A DNA stretch of 64,000 nucleotides from Calocera cornea HHB12733 (lineage: Eukaryota > Basidiomycota > Dacrymycetes > Dacrymycetales > Dacrymycetaceae), in contig KV424009.1 in NCBI GenBank assembly GCA_001632435.1, forward strand, positions 1 through 64,000. Direction: 5' to 3'. How positions within the stretch are numbered: the stretch's first letter is position 1; every line of letters starts with the position of its first letter. The notes beneath the pieces were generated by a model. That model saw only the letters and a list, made by a program, of their open reading frames with translations. It ran no database searches and had not been told where the DNA came from. Of this stretch, positions 22,282 to 34,259 are shown piece by piece. A program made the position numbers and the translations under genes.

Positions 22282-22519
22282 CCTCGGCCGCAGCTGTGCG
22301 GGATACGGCGCACAGGCGCGGGGCGGGCAAGGTGGGATTGCGGCAAGCAGCGCTATGCGGCCATACGCCTTCCCTTGGAGCAGCACTAGGACTAGTGGAG
22401 AGGACGCGGCCCGTCACGACTGACGACTGCCCTCCTGCTCGCCCGCCCACGTCGCGCTCACGTGCCTGCACCGCCACGTCCCAGGGTCCTCCCTTCACAC
22501 GGTGGCGATCCCTGCACTC

Positions 22520-22527
22520 TATAAAAG
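22520..22527 (+). promoter_or_regulatory. TATA-like box between ALG14 and FCP1
   Basis: TATAAAAG reads on the plus strand 335 bp before the FCP1 ATG. The orientation suggests a rightward transcript with a long leader, but the start site is not known. Confidence 0.4.
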
Positions 22528-22770
22528 GGCTAGAGGCCCTCGCCGCCCCGCGTCTCCACCGTGACCGACCCGCCCTCGCCACCCACCGCGCTTTCGCCAC
22601 CGCTGCGATGACGCTTTGATTCTCGCCACTCTGCTCGCCACTCCCTGCATATACTTGGGACTGCTTAACTGCTTGACTGCTCTACTGCTTGACTGCTAGT
22701 CTACTCTACTCTCTTGAAACTGCTGGTTAATGGGCGCTCGGACTTGACCGCACAAATGTGCTCGCAACAC

Positions 22771-22814
22771 CCCACACCCACACCCACACCCACACCCACA
22801 CCCACACCCACCCC
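22771..22814. repeat. (CCCACA)n short tandem repeat in the FCP1 leader
   Basis: About seven CCCACA units lie 50-90 bp upstream of the FCP1 ATG, probably in the 5' untranslated region. Confidence 0.9.
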
Positions 22815-22861
22815 GCACCACCCCGCACCCACAGTCCGATAAACACCGCCAATCCTCGACG

Positions 22862-25818
22862 ATGTCGGCGCGCACCGCGACGCTCGTGCACCTCACCCCG
22901 TCCCTCCCCTTCCCCCTCCGCATCACCCACCTCCTCCTCCCCGCCCACGCCCACATCTCCAGGGGCACCAACATACTGTACTACGAGTACGCCTCACACG
23001 GCGTTGAATTGGACGGCGCGGGGCCCGCTGGGGGCGCGCGCAAGGGAAGGGGCGAGACGAGGACCGGCGCATGGGAGTGCCCGGTCGAGGGGGAGATCGT
23101 CTGCTGGAGAGTCGGCAAGGGCGACCTCGTCAAGGATGCCTCGTACGTCCCTTGCCCCACTACTTCCTCTCCCACTCCCACTCCCAGCGACTGCCTCCGG
23201 CTGTGCTACCAACGAGCCCTGCTGACATGATTATCCTGGCGCACAGAAAACCGATCATCGAGATCCTCGAGCCCTGCCGGCACGAAGAGCAAGTGAACGG
23301 GCTGTGCCTGCTCTGCCTGAAAGACGTGTCCGGGGTGGACTACTCGGGGTTCTCCGACGCCTCCCGCGCGACGGTCGCGATGGTGCACGACGCCTCGTCC
23401 ATCACCGTCTCGCCCGAGGTGGCCGCGCGGCTCGAGTCGGAGAACGCGACGCGCCTGCTCGGGTCGCGCAAGCTCAGCCTCGTCGTAGACTTGGACCAGA
23501 CCATCATCCAGGCGACCGTGGACCCGACCGTCGGGGAGTGGATCGACCAGGGCCTGGCGTACGAGGAGGGGCGCGAGGGCGCAAGGAGGAACGTCAACTG
23601 GGACGCGCTCAGGGATGTGGGACGCTTCAGGCTACAGGAGGAGAGGAGGGTGCTTGTTGGGCGGGCGGGTCGGGGCGGCGGGCCGGCGGGAGGAAGGGGA
23701 AGGAGGGAGGACACCACGTATTATATCAAGCCGAGGTGGGCACTCTTTCCCTGCGTGTGCAAGTGCGGCAGGGCTGACGTGGCTCGGCAGACCGGGCCTG
23801 CATGCCTTCCTCACCCGCCTCTCGGCGCTCTACGAGATGCACGTGTACACGATGGGCACGCGCTCCTACGCCTCCCAAGTCGTGCGCCTCATCGACCCCA
23901 CCGGCGCATTCTTCGGCTCGCGCGTCCTCTCCCGCGACGAGTCCGGCTCGCTGCAGTTCAAGAACCTCACCCGGCTCTTCCCCTGCAACACGCGCAGCGC
24001 GGTCATCATCGATGATCGCGCGGACGTGTGGGAGCTCAGCCGCGCCAACCTCGTCAAGGTCGTCCCGTATGATTTCTTCAGTGTCGGAGATATAAACGGC
24101 ACGTTCCTCCCGGCGGTGCAGCCCAGCTCCCTCCTCCCCTCCTCCTCCTCCTCTTCCTCGCCCAGCCCGCCAGCCTCCGCATCAGCAACGAGCGCGAGCG
24201 CCAGCCCCTCCTCCGGCCCAGGCACGCCCGACGCCCCAGCAGCGACAGACCTAATCCCGACCGTCGCGCTCGCGCTCGAGGAGGCCGAGTCGAGCGAGGC
24301 CGAAGCGCGTGCGACGGCTGCGCTGGAGCGGCTGCAGGAGCAGAAGCTTGCCCAGGACCGCGAGAGCAGGCCGCTGCAGAAGCTGATGGACGAGCTCGAG
24401 GCAAGGGAGAGGGGCGAGAGGGCCAGGAGCGGAAGTGTCGGCAGTGCGGGGGGGAGGAGCAGGAGTGGGTCGAGGGAGCGCGAGCGCGAGCGCGAGCGGG
24501 CGGAGGGGGAGGAGAGGGTTGAGCAGGTTGGGGAGGCGCCGGGGGCGCCCGCAGAAGGGGCGGCGAATGGGCATGCGGTGGCCGTGGCCGTGGCGGGGGA
24601 GGACAGCCCCGCTACGACTATTACGGCGGTTGCGGAGCTCGAGGAGGAGCCGGTCGGCGAGCGCGCGCTGCTCACCAATGACGACCATGAGCTGGAGCGG
24701 GTGCTCAGGGTGCGTTCCCCGCCCTTCCCGGGGTACAGGACGGTGTGTGCTAACGCTCCAGGCAGATACTGGAGGAGATCCACCGGCGGTATTTCGAGCA
24801 GTACGACCTGTACGCGCGCGACAAGGCGCACCACAGGGAGCCGAGCGTGATGGAGATCATCCCCGAGATGAAGGCGGCCGTGCTCGCCGGCGTCCACCTC
24901 GTCTTCTCCTCCCTCATCCCCATCGACATGCCCCCGCAGAACACGGACCTGTGGCGCCAGGCGCTGCAGTTCGGCGCCGCATGCTACACGCGCGTGACGC
25001 GCGAGGTCACCCACGTCGTCGCCGCCAAGCGCGGGACGGAGAAGGTGCGCCAGGCGCTCGCCAAGGCCCACTGTGCGATCGTCAACCCGTACTGGTTCCT
25101 CGACAGCGTCGCCGCCTGGGAGCGGAAGAGGGAGGAGGACTACCCGCTCGAGGGGCTCGAGGCGGCCACCACGCCGCCTATCAAGCCTGGCGAGGCGGCC
25201 GCGGCCGAGGAGGGCGGGGCGGTCACGCACCCGAATTCTCCGCCGAGCCTCAATGGGAAGGACGAGAGCCGCCCGCCGTCTGAGGATGGGGAGCGGGCGG
25301 CTGGGCAGGGGGAGGACGGCGAGGATCTGGGCGAGGATGTGGACCTGGGCGAGCTGGACTGGAACGAGATGGATGCGGAGCTCGAGGACCTGATGGACGA
25401 GGATGGGGATGAGGACGACGACGATGGGCAGGACGGGGAGTACCTTGATGACCCCGGCGAGGACGGCGACAGCCTGGCGAGCCGAGTGGCCACCGCGGGG
25501 AAGAAGCGCAGGCGCGCCGACCCGGACTCGGGCTCGGCTGCTGCTACCCCTGCTGGGTCGGAAGACGAGGAGCAGGAGCCGTCCCTCAAGCGGGCGAGGC
25601 GGCGGGCGAGCGGGGGCTCGCTCAAGGGCCGCGCGGACGCCGAGTTCCTCGAGGCGAGTCAGTTGGTCGATGACGAGCTCAATAATGGGCATGATGAGGC
25701 CGATGATGATGGGGAGGAGGACGGGGATGAGGACTTCGACTTCCTCGCGCGGGACTTGGAGGGGATGGAGGATGAGCCGGACGATGATGAGGGGGATGAC
25801 GGGGGGACGGGCGAATGA
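22862..25818 (+). CDS. FCP1: RNA polymerase II CTD phosphatase FCP1
   Basis: FCP1 removes phosphate from the RNA polymerase II C-terminal repeat so the enzyme can be recycled. Removing introns at 23143-23246, 23736-23790 and 24710-24765 gives 913 residues. Conserved features in order are CRHEEQVNGLCLLCLKD, the catalytic DxDxT in VVDLDQTIIQATVDP, the rest of the HAD-type phosphatase domain (YTMGTRSYA, IIDDRADVW), a BRCT domain (PPQNTDLWRQALQFGA to NPYWFLDSVAAW), and a very acidic C-terminus of about 170 residues. The acidic tail matches the TFIIF/TFIIB-binding tail known in the family. A poly-Ser/Pro and Arg/Glu-rich insert of about 200 residues separates the phosphatase and BRCT domains. Confidence 0.94.
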
Positions 25819-25989
25819 GGTTGCAGGCACAGTTCAGCTTTGCCTGTATCAACACTATACCCCGCTGCTTAGGTACACATACCCGGTTCCTATTCTCATT
25901 GGTGTATCGGATTGGAATGAAGAGTCTGGCAGACGCAAAATGACCACATTATTTTGCATATCCTAGCCTACGAGGTGATATCGTCAAGA

Positions 25990-27875
25990 TCAGCGTCTGG
26001 GCATCCCACGTCCACGTCCCCTCAGCGCGCGCTGCGCAGCACCGGGCGGTGCCCTCGGGCCAGGGTTGGGCTGCTCGCTCTGCGGGTTCCGGATCGTCTC
26101 GTCGACGCTGAGGATCAGGCAGCACGCCTCTGCCGCGCCGCCCACAACGTTCACCTTGACCAGACTCGGCTCCCAGACAAACGCCTCCATGTTGTCCCGC
26201 ACCCCATCCTCGCTGTCCACATCCACGCCAACCCACAGCTCGCCCATCGCGTGCCGCTGGCGAAGCTTGTTCAGCACATCAGTGGCGTCGAGACCGGCGT
26301 TAGTGGCGATTTGGCGCGGGATGGTCTCAAGGGCTCGGGCCACGGCGGTGAGGATCAGTTGCTGCTTGCCAGCGACCTTCAGCGCCTCCTTCCTGATGTA
26401 CGCGCTCAAGTCCATCTGAACGGCATCAGCGTCGTATCAATAGGTCCAACTCAGCAACGCACCTCCATAGCCCCGCCACCAGCTACAATCTCGCCGCTCT
26501 TCACAGCCCTCCTGACAACTTGGATGGCATCGTTCAAGCTCCGCTCGACCTCCTCGATGAACTGCTCGGCACCACCACGCAGGATGAGTGTGCACGTCTT
26601 GGCCTTCGGGCATCCTTCGAAGAAGTTGTACCGCTCGTTCCCGATCTGACGCTCCTCGAACGAGTCACAGGTCCCGAGATGTTCAGGCATAATGTCGCTC
26701 GTCGTGCTCTGCACGCTGCCACCGACAGCCTCCACAACACGGCGAAGGTCACCCTGAGGCACACGACCCGCGCAGAAGATGTTCCTGTCGGCGAACCACT
26801 GCGTCGCAAGATCGCCGATCGGGAGCTTGGAGAGCACGACCTGTGCGCCGGTCTTTTCGATTGCGTCCAGCTTCCGGTAGATGATCTCCCACTCGGCATC
26901 GACGACAGCCTGATACTCCCCAACCTCCTCAATCCGCACCTCCGCATTATCCTTCTCCGCCTTCAACTCAAGTTCGACGTTAAGGCAAAGAATCTTCGGA
27001 TTCTTGAACGACTTGGGCTGCTGCTCGGCACCAGCGTAAGTGAACGTCTTCTTGAACGCGACACCCTTCACAAGTAGCGAGTCCTCCATGCCACCGCCGG
27101 GGACCTTCTTCACACCGATGAGGGATGTATCGTACGAGGTTGCAGGATCGAGGGACATAACAGCAGAGACAACCATCTCGGAGAAGAAAGGCTTTTGAGC
27201 GTGGATGAGCTTCGAGGACATCGATGTTGATGCACACTTGAGCAGGAGACCGCGGAATTTTCTGCGGAGGGTCAGCATACACTTCGCATTTCCCTATGGC
27301 GGGCATACTCAGTATCAGACTTGTCGATCACGACCTGCACCTCTGTTATCCGCTTCAATGCCTACATATATCAATTAGCGGCGGAGGATGCACGCGTACA
27401 TGGACCACATACCAGATCCGCTGCCTTGCGAACGCCTTTTGCGATAATGCCAGGAGCCACACCCTCCTCGATAAATCCCCTGACCTCCTTCAACATCGCA
27501 CCGGCAAGCAGTACCACACTGGTCGTCCCATCGCCAACCTCGGCATCTTGTGCCCGAGCAATGTCGACAAGTGTCTTTGCGGCAGGATGTACAATGTCGA
27601 GCAGCTTCAGGATCGTGGCACCATCGTTCGTAATGCTAGCTTCCCCGCGGTCGTTAACAATGAGCTTGTCCATTCCTCTTGGACCCAGGGTTGTTGCAAG
27701 CGTCTCGGATATCGCAAGGCAGGCCGAAATATTTGACAAGAGCTGCGGTGTGCCCTGGGATGTGTCGGTTCCTTCCCGCAAGACCACAACCGTGGGTTGC
27801 TATGCACGTTGAGCTATCTCCAGACTGGATCAGCAGGAATACACATACCATCGGCAGACCTCTCGGAGCAGCCAT
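25990..27875 (-). CDS. CCT7: chaperonin CCT subunit eta
   Basis: This is subunit eta of the cytosolic TRiC/CCT chaperonin, which folds actin, tubulin and other proteins. MAAPRGLPM is joined to [16 protein letters not shown] by an intron at 27800-27848. [29 protein letters not shown] and [17 protein letters not shown] form the ATP site. [20 protein letters not shown] and the apical-domain segments fit CCT7 better than other subunits. [12 protein letters not shown] and [12 protein letters not shown] belong to the equatorial domain. The C-terminus ends in an Arg/Gly tail, [10 protein letters not shown], as often seen in CCT subunits. Length and motif order are complete. Confidence 0.93.
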
Positions 27876-30218
27876 TTTGTAGATCGTCTAGAAGGGGAGG
27901 AGGTCAAGAGGTCGCGGTCGTGTGCTGAGTCTGCTGCCTGCGCCGTACGCGCGTCTCGAGCAGACGCGCGAAAAGTCAAGGGGAAAGCGGAGTTTGAATC
28001 CGGGCATCTCTTTGCTCAGCCACCGGGATGCCGTACTCGTGCTCCGCGCCGTCTTTGTGGCAACCCACGACCACCATGAGATCCGTTCGCACACCGCGAT
28101 CTTGGCGCGTCTCCCTTCCCAACTCAATTACGCGACCGTTGTTGTCAACAAGAACCGCGCGGGGGCAGCTTATTCGAGCTCCGATTAACAATGCGCGGAT
28201 CCAACGCAATTTTCCGTGGCAAGGTCACGCGCCAAGAACGAAGGAAGCAGCTCATCAGCCCCGCCTGTCCGAAGCGACGTGTGCGGGATTCACTTCACCG
28301 ACTCCCTCTTGAAGGTGTACTAGTGGTGTGCACAGTGGCGTGGCTTATACCCACATTGGGGTAGTCGTACCATACTCCGGTGCCAGTTGAAGCAAGGGCA
28401 ATGATGACGTGCCATATACGAAGTCAAATCCGCACGGCATGCACCGTCTCGGTTCATATCTCTCTCTTCATACGTCCATGTTGAAGCGTTCAGCATATGA
28501 TCCCGGCATCTCGCACCCTCCGGTGAACAGTGTTGCTCCGACTATGTCGCTTTGGGGGGTGGTCGGCAAGTCGCAGACTTGGATCGTGCACCCGTTCGGG
28601 GGCCGGATAGGAGATACTTCCCAAGCAGGAAATGCCATGAGGCCCCTGAGGGGAGCCCTATTTCCTCCCGCGAAAAGCTGCGTCCGCGTGTTTTGAAGCT
28701 ACTCTGGGTCTTGGTGAGTCACTATCTGAGACAACAACGTGTGTGACTGACCAAAGATATTGATATTCAACTTGAGACATCTCATTTCATCTTATTCCAT
28801 CCGCTCTACCTCCACCCAGCTTGTGAGATGCACTGATGGGCTTTCTCTTTTCCCCGCGTGCTTGGACCAGCTGGGCTCTCCTTAGGCCCGATGGTCGTCA
28901 AACCTGGGCCCCTGCCCCTGAGGCAAACATCGCTACAGCTTAACTTTCAGGGGCAGCTCCTAGCCATTAGCATGTCTGGATATGATTTTTAAATGTTTCT
29001 CAGCTGTTGAACAACTTTTGTTAACCCCAATCTCGTCTCCGTGGCCAGGGATGGTTCCAGGACCGCAGACACCCCACTTTGGCATGCCCTTTTCCGCAGC
29101 ACACGTAGCAAGGCACGGCCCGGGAATAACCCAAAGATGGAAGGAACAGTCATATATTTTCCTATCTGGGCCGTGGATCTCCTTAAATGTCCATTCTGGG
29201 TTGGTCAAATGAGTCGGATGCATGTGAGCCGCAAGTCCGGCTACGAGACAAATCACAGGAGTGACACATTCAATTGTTCAGGGCGTCCAGGGCATGGCCA
29301 ACACATGTCTTGTTACACGGAAGTTGGTGCAAGTCCGCTCTGCTCACAGAGACCAGCTCCATTAGAGAGTCCGTCCTTTCAGGCACTCAGGCTGGCTAAG
29401 ACTCCGAGACCTTAGAAGCGGGTTCAGCACGTCAGTACGGTGCTGTGTACGGTGCTCCCAAGTCCACCATTACTGTACCAATTCGTGTCCCCATTGACAT
29501 CGTTGTCAGAATAGAATGGCTTTACCTAGTTTCTGCTTCTGCGGCACAGTGGTCGTCGCCCAGTGGCGGGTCGCCTACCAATGATTGAAGAGCATCCACC
29601 TACCCGGCTACCTGTCGTGTTAGGCTACTATCGCCGTCTCGTGCCTATCAGAATTTTCAGGGCTGAGATGGCCATGGGTCGGAGTAGCAGACAGAGACAG
29701 AGCTGATTCTACCCCAGGTAAAACCACAAATGAATGATCGACGCGGAGTTTGACGTTGGAGGTACCAGAAGTGGCTTCTGGCTGAGATTTGGGAAGCTGG
29801 CGGCCTCGTCTACCGTGGCCGTATCGCGTAGAAACTATCAGAACATTACCTGTATTGCTGTGATCAATACGGGAAATCCGGAATTGGTCAATACCCGAGA
29901 GACTGTTGCTTCTTGGGTATGGTTGCACAAGGCCAGATCATCCTGGCAACGAGGCGCGGCCGATCAATCCCCCAAAAAGAAGCATCGTTTTGGTCCCGGA
30001 CACAGCTTCCGTTCGGGTCCAGCAGCGTGCATACGTTTCCTTGCCACAACGCGGCCTCCCCTTTTTTTCGTATTTATACCTCACCATCACGCCGCATTGT
30101 CGCCAACTTTTTGCCGCAAGCCTTTCCCCCATTGATCATCACTACAATCCACGTGGTACGCCTCAAATGACCACGTACGCGCTGATCACTGACATGTGGC
30201 GAAAAGGTGGTTGCCACT
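27876..30218. other. 2.3-kb gene-poor region
   Basis: No gene can be supported. One leftward frame at 27976-28209 translates to a protein-like string (VIELGRETRQDRGVRTDLMV and onward), but no start, splice pattern or family supports it. From 28.4 kb to 30.1 kb there are only short frames. A TATTTATACC sequence near 30070 may belong to the promoter of the zinc-finger-like gene at 30219. Confidence 0.4.
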
Positions 30219-32004
30219 ATGTCCGCTACCGTCGCCACCCCATCATCCGCCACATCGTCTCCTAACCCCAAAGAAATGGCCCACAAAGGTAGTTTGTTCC
30301 CTTACCTTCCGGAATAAAGGAGTTCCTGACGCTTTGTGCGAAGATCGATGGGCTCAAGCTCCTGCGTTTCTCAGGACTACCGCGAAAGCCTTGCAGCATG
30401 CTATCGCCAAGATAGATTTCGAGGATACCCTGCCCGACTTGTCCGCTCTTGGGGGAAAGAACCCCTTTGTGCTACCACCCGTGCCTGGCGTCCCTTCATC
30501 CTCGAGCGACCGTAGTAGCAGAGATCCTCATTCCCTATCCACGTCTCCCATCGCAGAGCGACATAATCTGCCCGCACGAACGATGCATGGTGCCTCGACT
30601 AAAGGTTCACATAAAGCACCTACCAAACGGGTCATCCGTAGGCTCATCAAGCGCAAGGTGGTTTCTGCTCGGCCCGAGGACCTCGAATCAGAGGAGGAGC
30701 TCGATACAGACATGGAAGTCGATGTGGTCGTCTACGAGCAGCCCGAAGAGGACACGGACGAAGAGGAGGAGCACGTCCACGGTGATGACGGTGATGCAGC
30801 CACGAGCCCGGTGGAGGCACTGTCACCGATGTCAGCACTGACTACACCACCTCCATCGGACGAGGAAAGCGACTACAAGCCGTCGACACCCAGTGCACCG
30901 CCCGCCAAACAAAAGTCTAAGAACGGCACGTCGTCCGAAATCCCACCGTCGGTTCTAGTGTCTTCGTCAGCGGCTAACGGTAACTCTTTGGTGACCTGCT
31001 GGAAGCTCGAAAGGCCCGTGCCGTCGTCGGCGTCACTTCCTTTCGCAACGACGACTCTACAATCGAGCCCGGTGATTACCTCCAGTCCTACTTCCACCTT
31101 CAAGGCCAAGAAGACGGCCAAGGTGACTAAAGCTGACAAACCACCGAAATCCAAAGTGCCGAAGGAGATGCAGAAGCCAGAGGTGTCTCCTGAAGACCTC
31201 GGCCCCGTTGTCATGCAACTTTGTGGCTACCCCAACCCCAATGACCCAACCCAGACGTGCGGCATATACACCGGCGGTGAGGTCGAGCAAAGGCGTCACA
31301 GGATGAAGCATCTATATCTGGAATGGCTTCGTCTGAAACTAGGGCTGGACATTCCCGCAGTGTTTGGCGGATATGATGCAACGTTCGCTTCCTGCCCAAA
31401 ATGTGGCAAACTGTTCTCTCGTGGTTTCGCGGCCGATCGACACTCCAAGGAACGCAATCCGTGCCCGCAGCTCACTCCTGAACAGCTTAACGATCCCGCT
31501 CGTATCCGTGCACGCTACCAGGCCGAGCTTGACAAGGCCGAAAAGTGGATGCACTTTATTTCAACGCCGGTGCCTCGCCCGAAAGAGGCCGTCGTCATGA
31601 AGTCAACCTCGAATCACAAGTTTGGGAAAATCATAGAGGTCCTTCGAACTTTCGATGATCGCTATGATATCATAGCGTGCAAGAACGGTACCGATTATGA
31701 GATCAAATTCTTCACAGAGGACGAGCCCGAAGGTGGCACAAAATGGTTTCAGTCTATGGGTCGTCGTGCATATGTCAAGGGCGAACTTCGAGCGACTCGT
31801 GGTGGTGGAGGAGGCAGAACGTTGATCAAGTTTCGTCAGTATCGCCGCGAACACACCGTGGAGGACGGTACAGTCAAGGTGGTGACAACTCCCGTGGAAT
31901 CCCCCACGACATCCGCAAAAGGGAAAGGAAAAGCCAAATCACGGAAGTCTATCACACCCAAAATAGAAGTGGAAGAAGACATGCTCTATGCAGAGTACAT
32001 TTAA
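30219..32004 (+). CDS. zinc-finger-like protein, paralog B, unknown function
   Basis: The model has 584 residues, starts MSATVATPSSATSSPN and has one very short intron (30289-30319, 31 nt) joining AHK-G to VPDALCEDRW. If that intron is wrong, the start lies further in. A long Ser/Thr/Pro and acidic region precedes the conserved part. There CGYPNPNDPTQTCGIY...RHRMKH gives C-x11-C-x12-H-x3-H, and CPKCGKLFSRGFAADRH...C gives C-x2-C-x12-H-x6-C. TPVPRPK and TDYEIKFFTEDEPEGG follow, as in paralog A. The tail is Lys-rich, with a possible nuclear signal (KGKGKAKSRK). The family function is unknown to me. Confidence 0.72.
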
Positions 32005-32549
32005 ACCTCTCCAGGATCGTTCCTCCCTCATTTTTGGTAGTTTTGCCACATTCTCTTCTGCTGGTGTTGCCCCTCGTTTTCTTTGTTTTGCTCATGAAAT
32101 GTGTTCCCTCGGGCATCAATATAGTATCCCGGCTCTATCCCCGTATCCTTCTCTCTCTCATGCATTGGCTACCCTGCCCCGATCTCCATGCTCTGCTCAC
32201 TGTAGCTGTTTCTCTCGAGCTCCCTCATACCAGCCAAATGAAATATCGTACATGTGCGTGTGCTCCTGACCACAGCATTCTTAACACCATGATACGTACG
32301 TCACCTTGGAGCATGTGACGGACCACCCGGGCAGTCATTGATCACGACACAGCTTTCATTGCTTAACCACGTCCACCAGTCTGCCCGACGTCGATCTATT
32401 ACAACAGTATTCTAATGCAGTTGAATGCTAGCACATGCAGTTGAAGCGAATGCGCAGGTTTTGCGTACTACCAAGTGTCCCTCAGATCGCAGAGAAGATG
32501 AAACAGATTGATGAGAATGCGCTCATCCCCAAGTCTCGCGGTGAAGTGC
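32005..32549. other. convergent intergenic region
   Basis: It lies between the 3' ends of the zinc-finger-like gene and adenosine kinase. I see no coding region. Confidence 0.4.
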
Positions 32550-33829
32550 TCAGAGCACGTTCACCTTGGGGAATTTGAGCGTGGGTCCAACCTGCTGAAC
32601 GCACATAGCGCCAAGCGCATGGCCGGCTTCGACAGACTCCGTGACAGACTTGCCGAGGATGTAGGCACCGAGGAAGCCACCGGCGAACATGTCACCAGCC
32701 CCGTTGGTGTCGATGATCTGCTCGGAAGCCAGCTTCTGCACCGGGAAGATCTTGGGGTTTGGGTCGTCGGTAGTCAGGTTGGAAAGGGTCTTCGAGTCGC
32801 TGGGCTCGGAAGAAGCAACGATCGTGCTGTCCGCACCCTGGGTGATGACGACGAGACGGGGGCGAGCAGCATTGGCCTTGGGAAGGGCAGCAAGGGCTTT
32901 CGCAATATCGGCAACATTGTCAGTCTGTGGCGAGCTTAGTCGAGATCAATGTAGCCATCTACGATTTATGCGTACCGGAAGGCCGTTGGCCTCAGCGTAG
33001 CTCGCAGCCTCGCTCTCATTTCCGAAGAGGATGTCGACATACGGCAGTACCTGTTGGAGCTGCGCCTTGAAGAACTGCGGGATGAAGGGAGCAGAGAGGT
33101 TGAGAGTGAAGACCTTGGAGGCATTGCTAGCATGCTTGGCGAGTTCCAGTGCCGACTCGACACCGTGCGTCAGGAAGAAGCCACCGACGTAGAAGAACTT
33201 CGCGTCCTGGATGAGAGGAGCGATCTTGGGAGAGGCGAGATGGGAAGGCTTGAACATCTCAGCAGCCTGCAGCGTCGTGCACAGCGAGCTGTGGAATGAC
33301 AAGTCAGAAATTGACGCGTGGAGCTCTAACGCCGCAATGCGTACCGATGGTGTCCAGTGATGACGACCGCGCAGGCACCAGTCCGTTGCCCCTTCACTAC
33401 CTGGTAGGCACTCTCGACGCCCTCCTTCCCATTCGCAGTGCGGAGCTGCTCTGCAAGCTCATCGTCACCGACGGCACCGGTGTAGACGACCGACTTCTCC
33501 GGGAGAACATACTACAACGAACGTCAGCTAACGCCGCACTGCGTGGCAGTAAGTGGAGGGCGTACGGCAGCAGCCCGAGCAGCGTTCTGAGCGGCACCAC
33601 CCGCAACATAGGTGACCTTCCAGTTCTTCACCAGATCATCGTAGCTGTTGTCAGGGGTCAGGAATATAGCACATTAATGAAGCATATATGCGCACATCCC
33701 GAGCTGCTGCTCGTTGGCCAAGACAGCATCGTTCGCCTTGAGGCCGTACTTCTCGAGCAAGGGCTCACCCTGGGTGACCTGCATGTCAAGCAGGGGGTTG
33801 CCCATCGCGAACAAAGAGTATCCGGCCAT
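32550..33829 (-). CDS. ADK: adenosine kinase
   Basis: This PfkB/ribokinase-family enzyme phosphorylates adenosine to AMP with ATP and clears the adenosine released by S-adenosylhomocysteine hydrolysis. From the ATG at 33829 it reads MAGYSLFAMGNPLLDMQV, the family start. Spliced exons give YDDLVKNWKVTYVAGGAAQN, VVYTGAVGDDELAEQL, FFYVGGFFLTHGVESAL, FTLNLSAPFIPQFF, VDILFGNESEA and the PfkB signature DTNGAGDMFAGGFLGA with the catalytic Asp. The C-terminus GPTLKFPKVNVL is typical of fungal adenosine kinases. At least four introns interrupt it. It is a housekeeping gene with no visible link to its neighbours. Confidence 0.93.
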
Positions 33830-34259
33830 GCTGTATGGTATAGAGGAGAGATGGGAGATTGTCAGATAACGCTTTGGCCAGCAATGGAGAGAGGAGGATA
33901 TTCGATATTTGAGGGGTTGACCAAAGCGCCAAGCGACGGTGCGCATACCGGCCGAAGAACGCACGGGAGCAAGTTTCTTTTACGCGTGGCCCAAATTGAA
34001 TATTCACAGCCACCTGGCAGAGAGGTTTTGGCTGTCGACCACACTACCCTGATCCCGTAACACATCACATCCACATACACTGATCAGATTACCGACCTAT
34101 GTTGCGGCCGAGGGTGCATTTGGGACAAGTGCCTCTACGTCACGGAAATATGTCACCAGCCACAACGCCTGCTGGGTGATGTGCCCCCCTTCCCACGCCA
34201 AAGCAGGTGCGACACTATCGGCTACTTTGTCGAGGATGTATTTCACGGTGTCCATCTGT
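33830..34259. other. short intergenic region, possible extra exon
   Basis: A leftward stretch at 34097-34250 translates to a protein-like string (MDTVKYILDKVADSVAPAL and onward) that might be the last exon of the gene upstream on that strand. I could not find a splice pair of reasonable length that joins it in frame. Confidence 0.3.

Noticed and set aside
23866..25830. A 650-codon leftward frame opposite FCP1
   Set aside because: The plus strand holds the conserved BRCT and acidic tail of FCP1. The opposite frame is a by-product of high GC.
27975..28010. Possible tRNA T-arm on the minus strand (TTCAAAC with flanking CGGA/TCCG)
   Set aside because: The outer base pair fails and no matching acceptor, D-arm or anticodon arm is found at the right distance.
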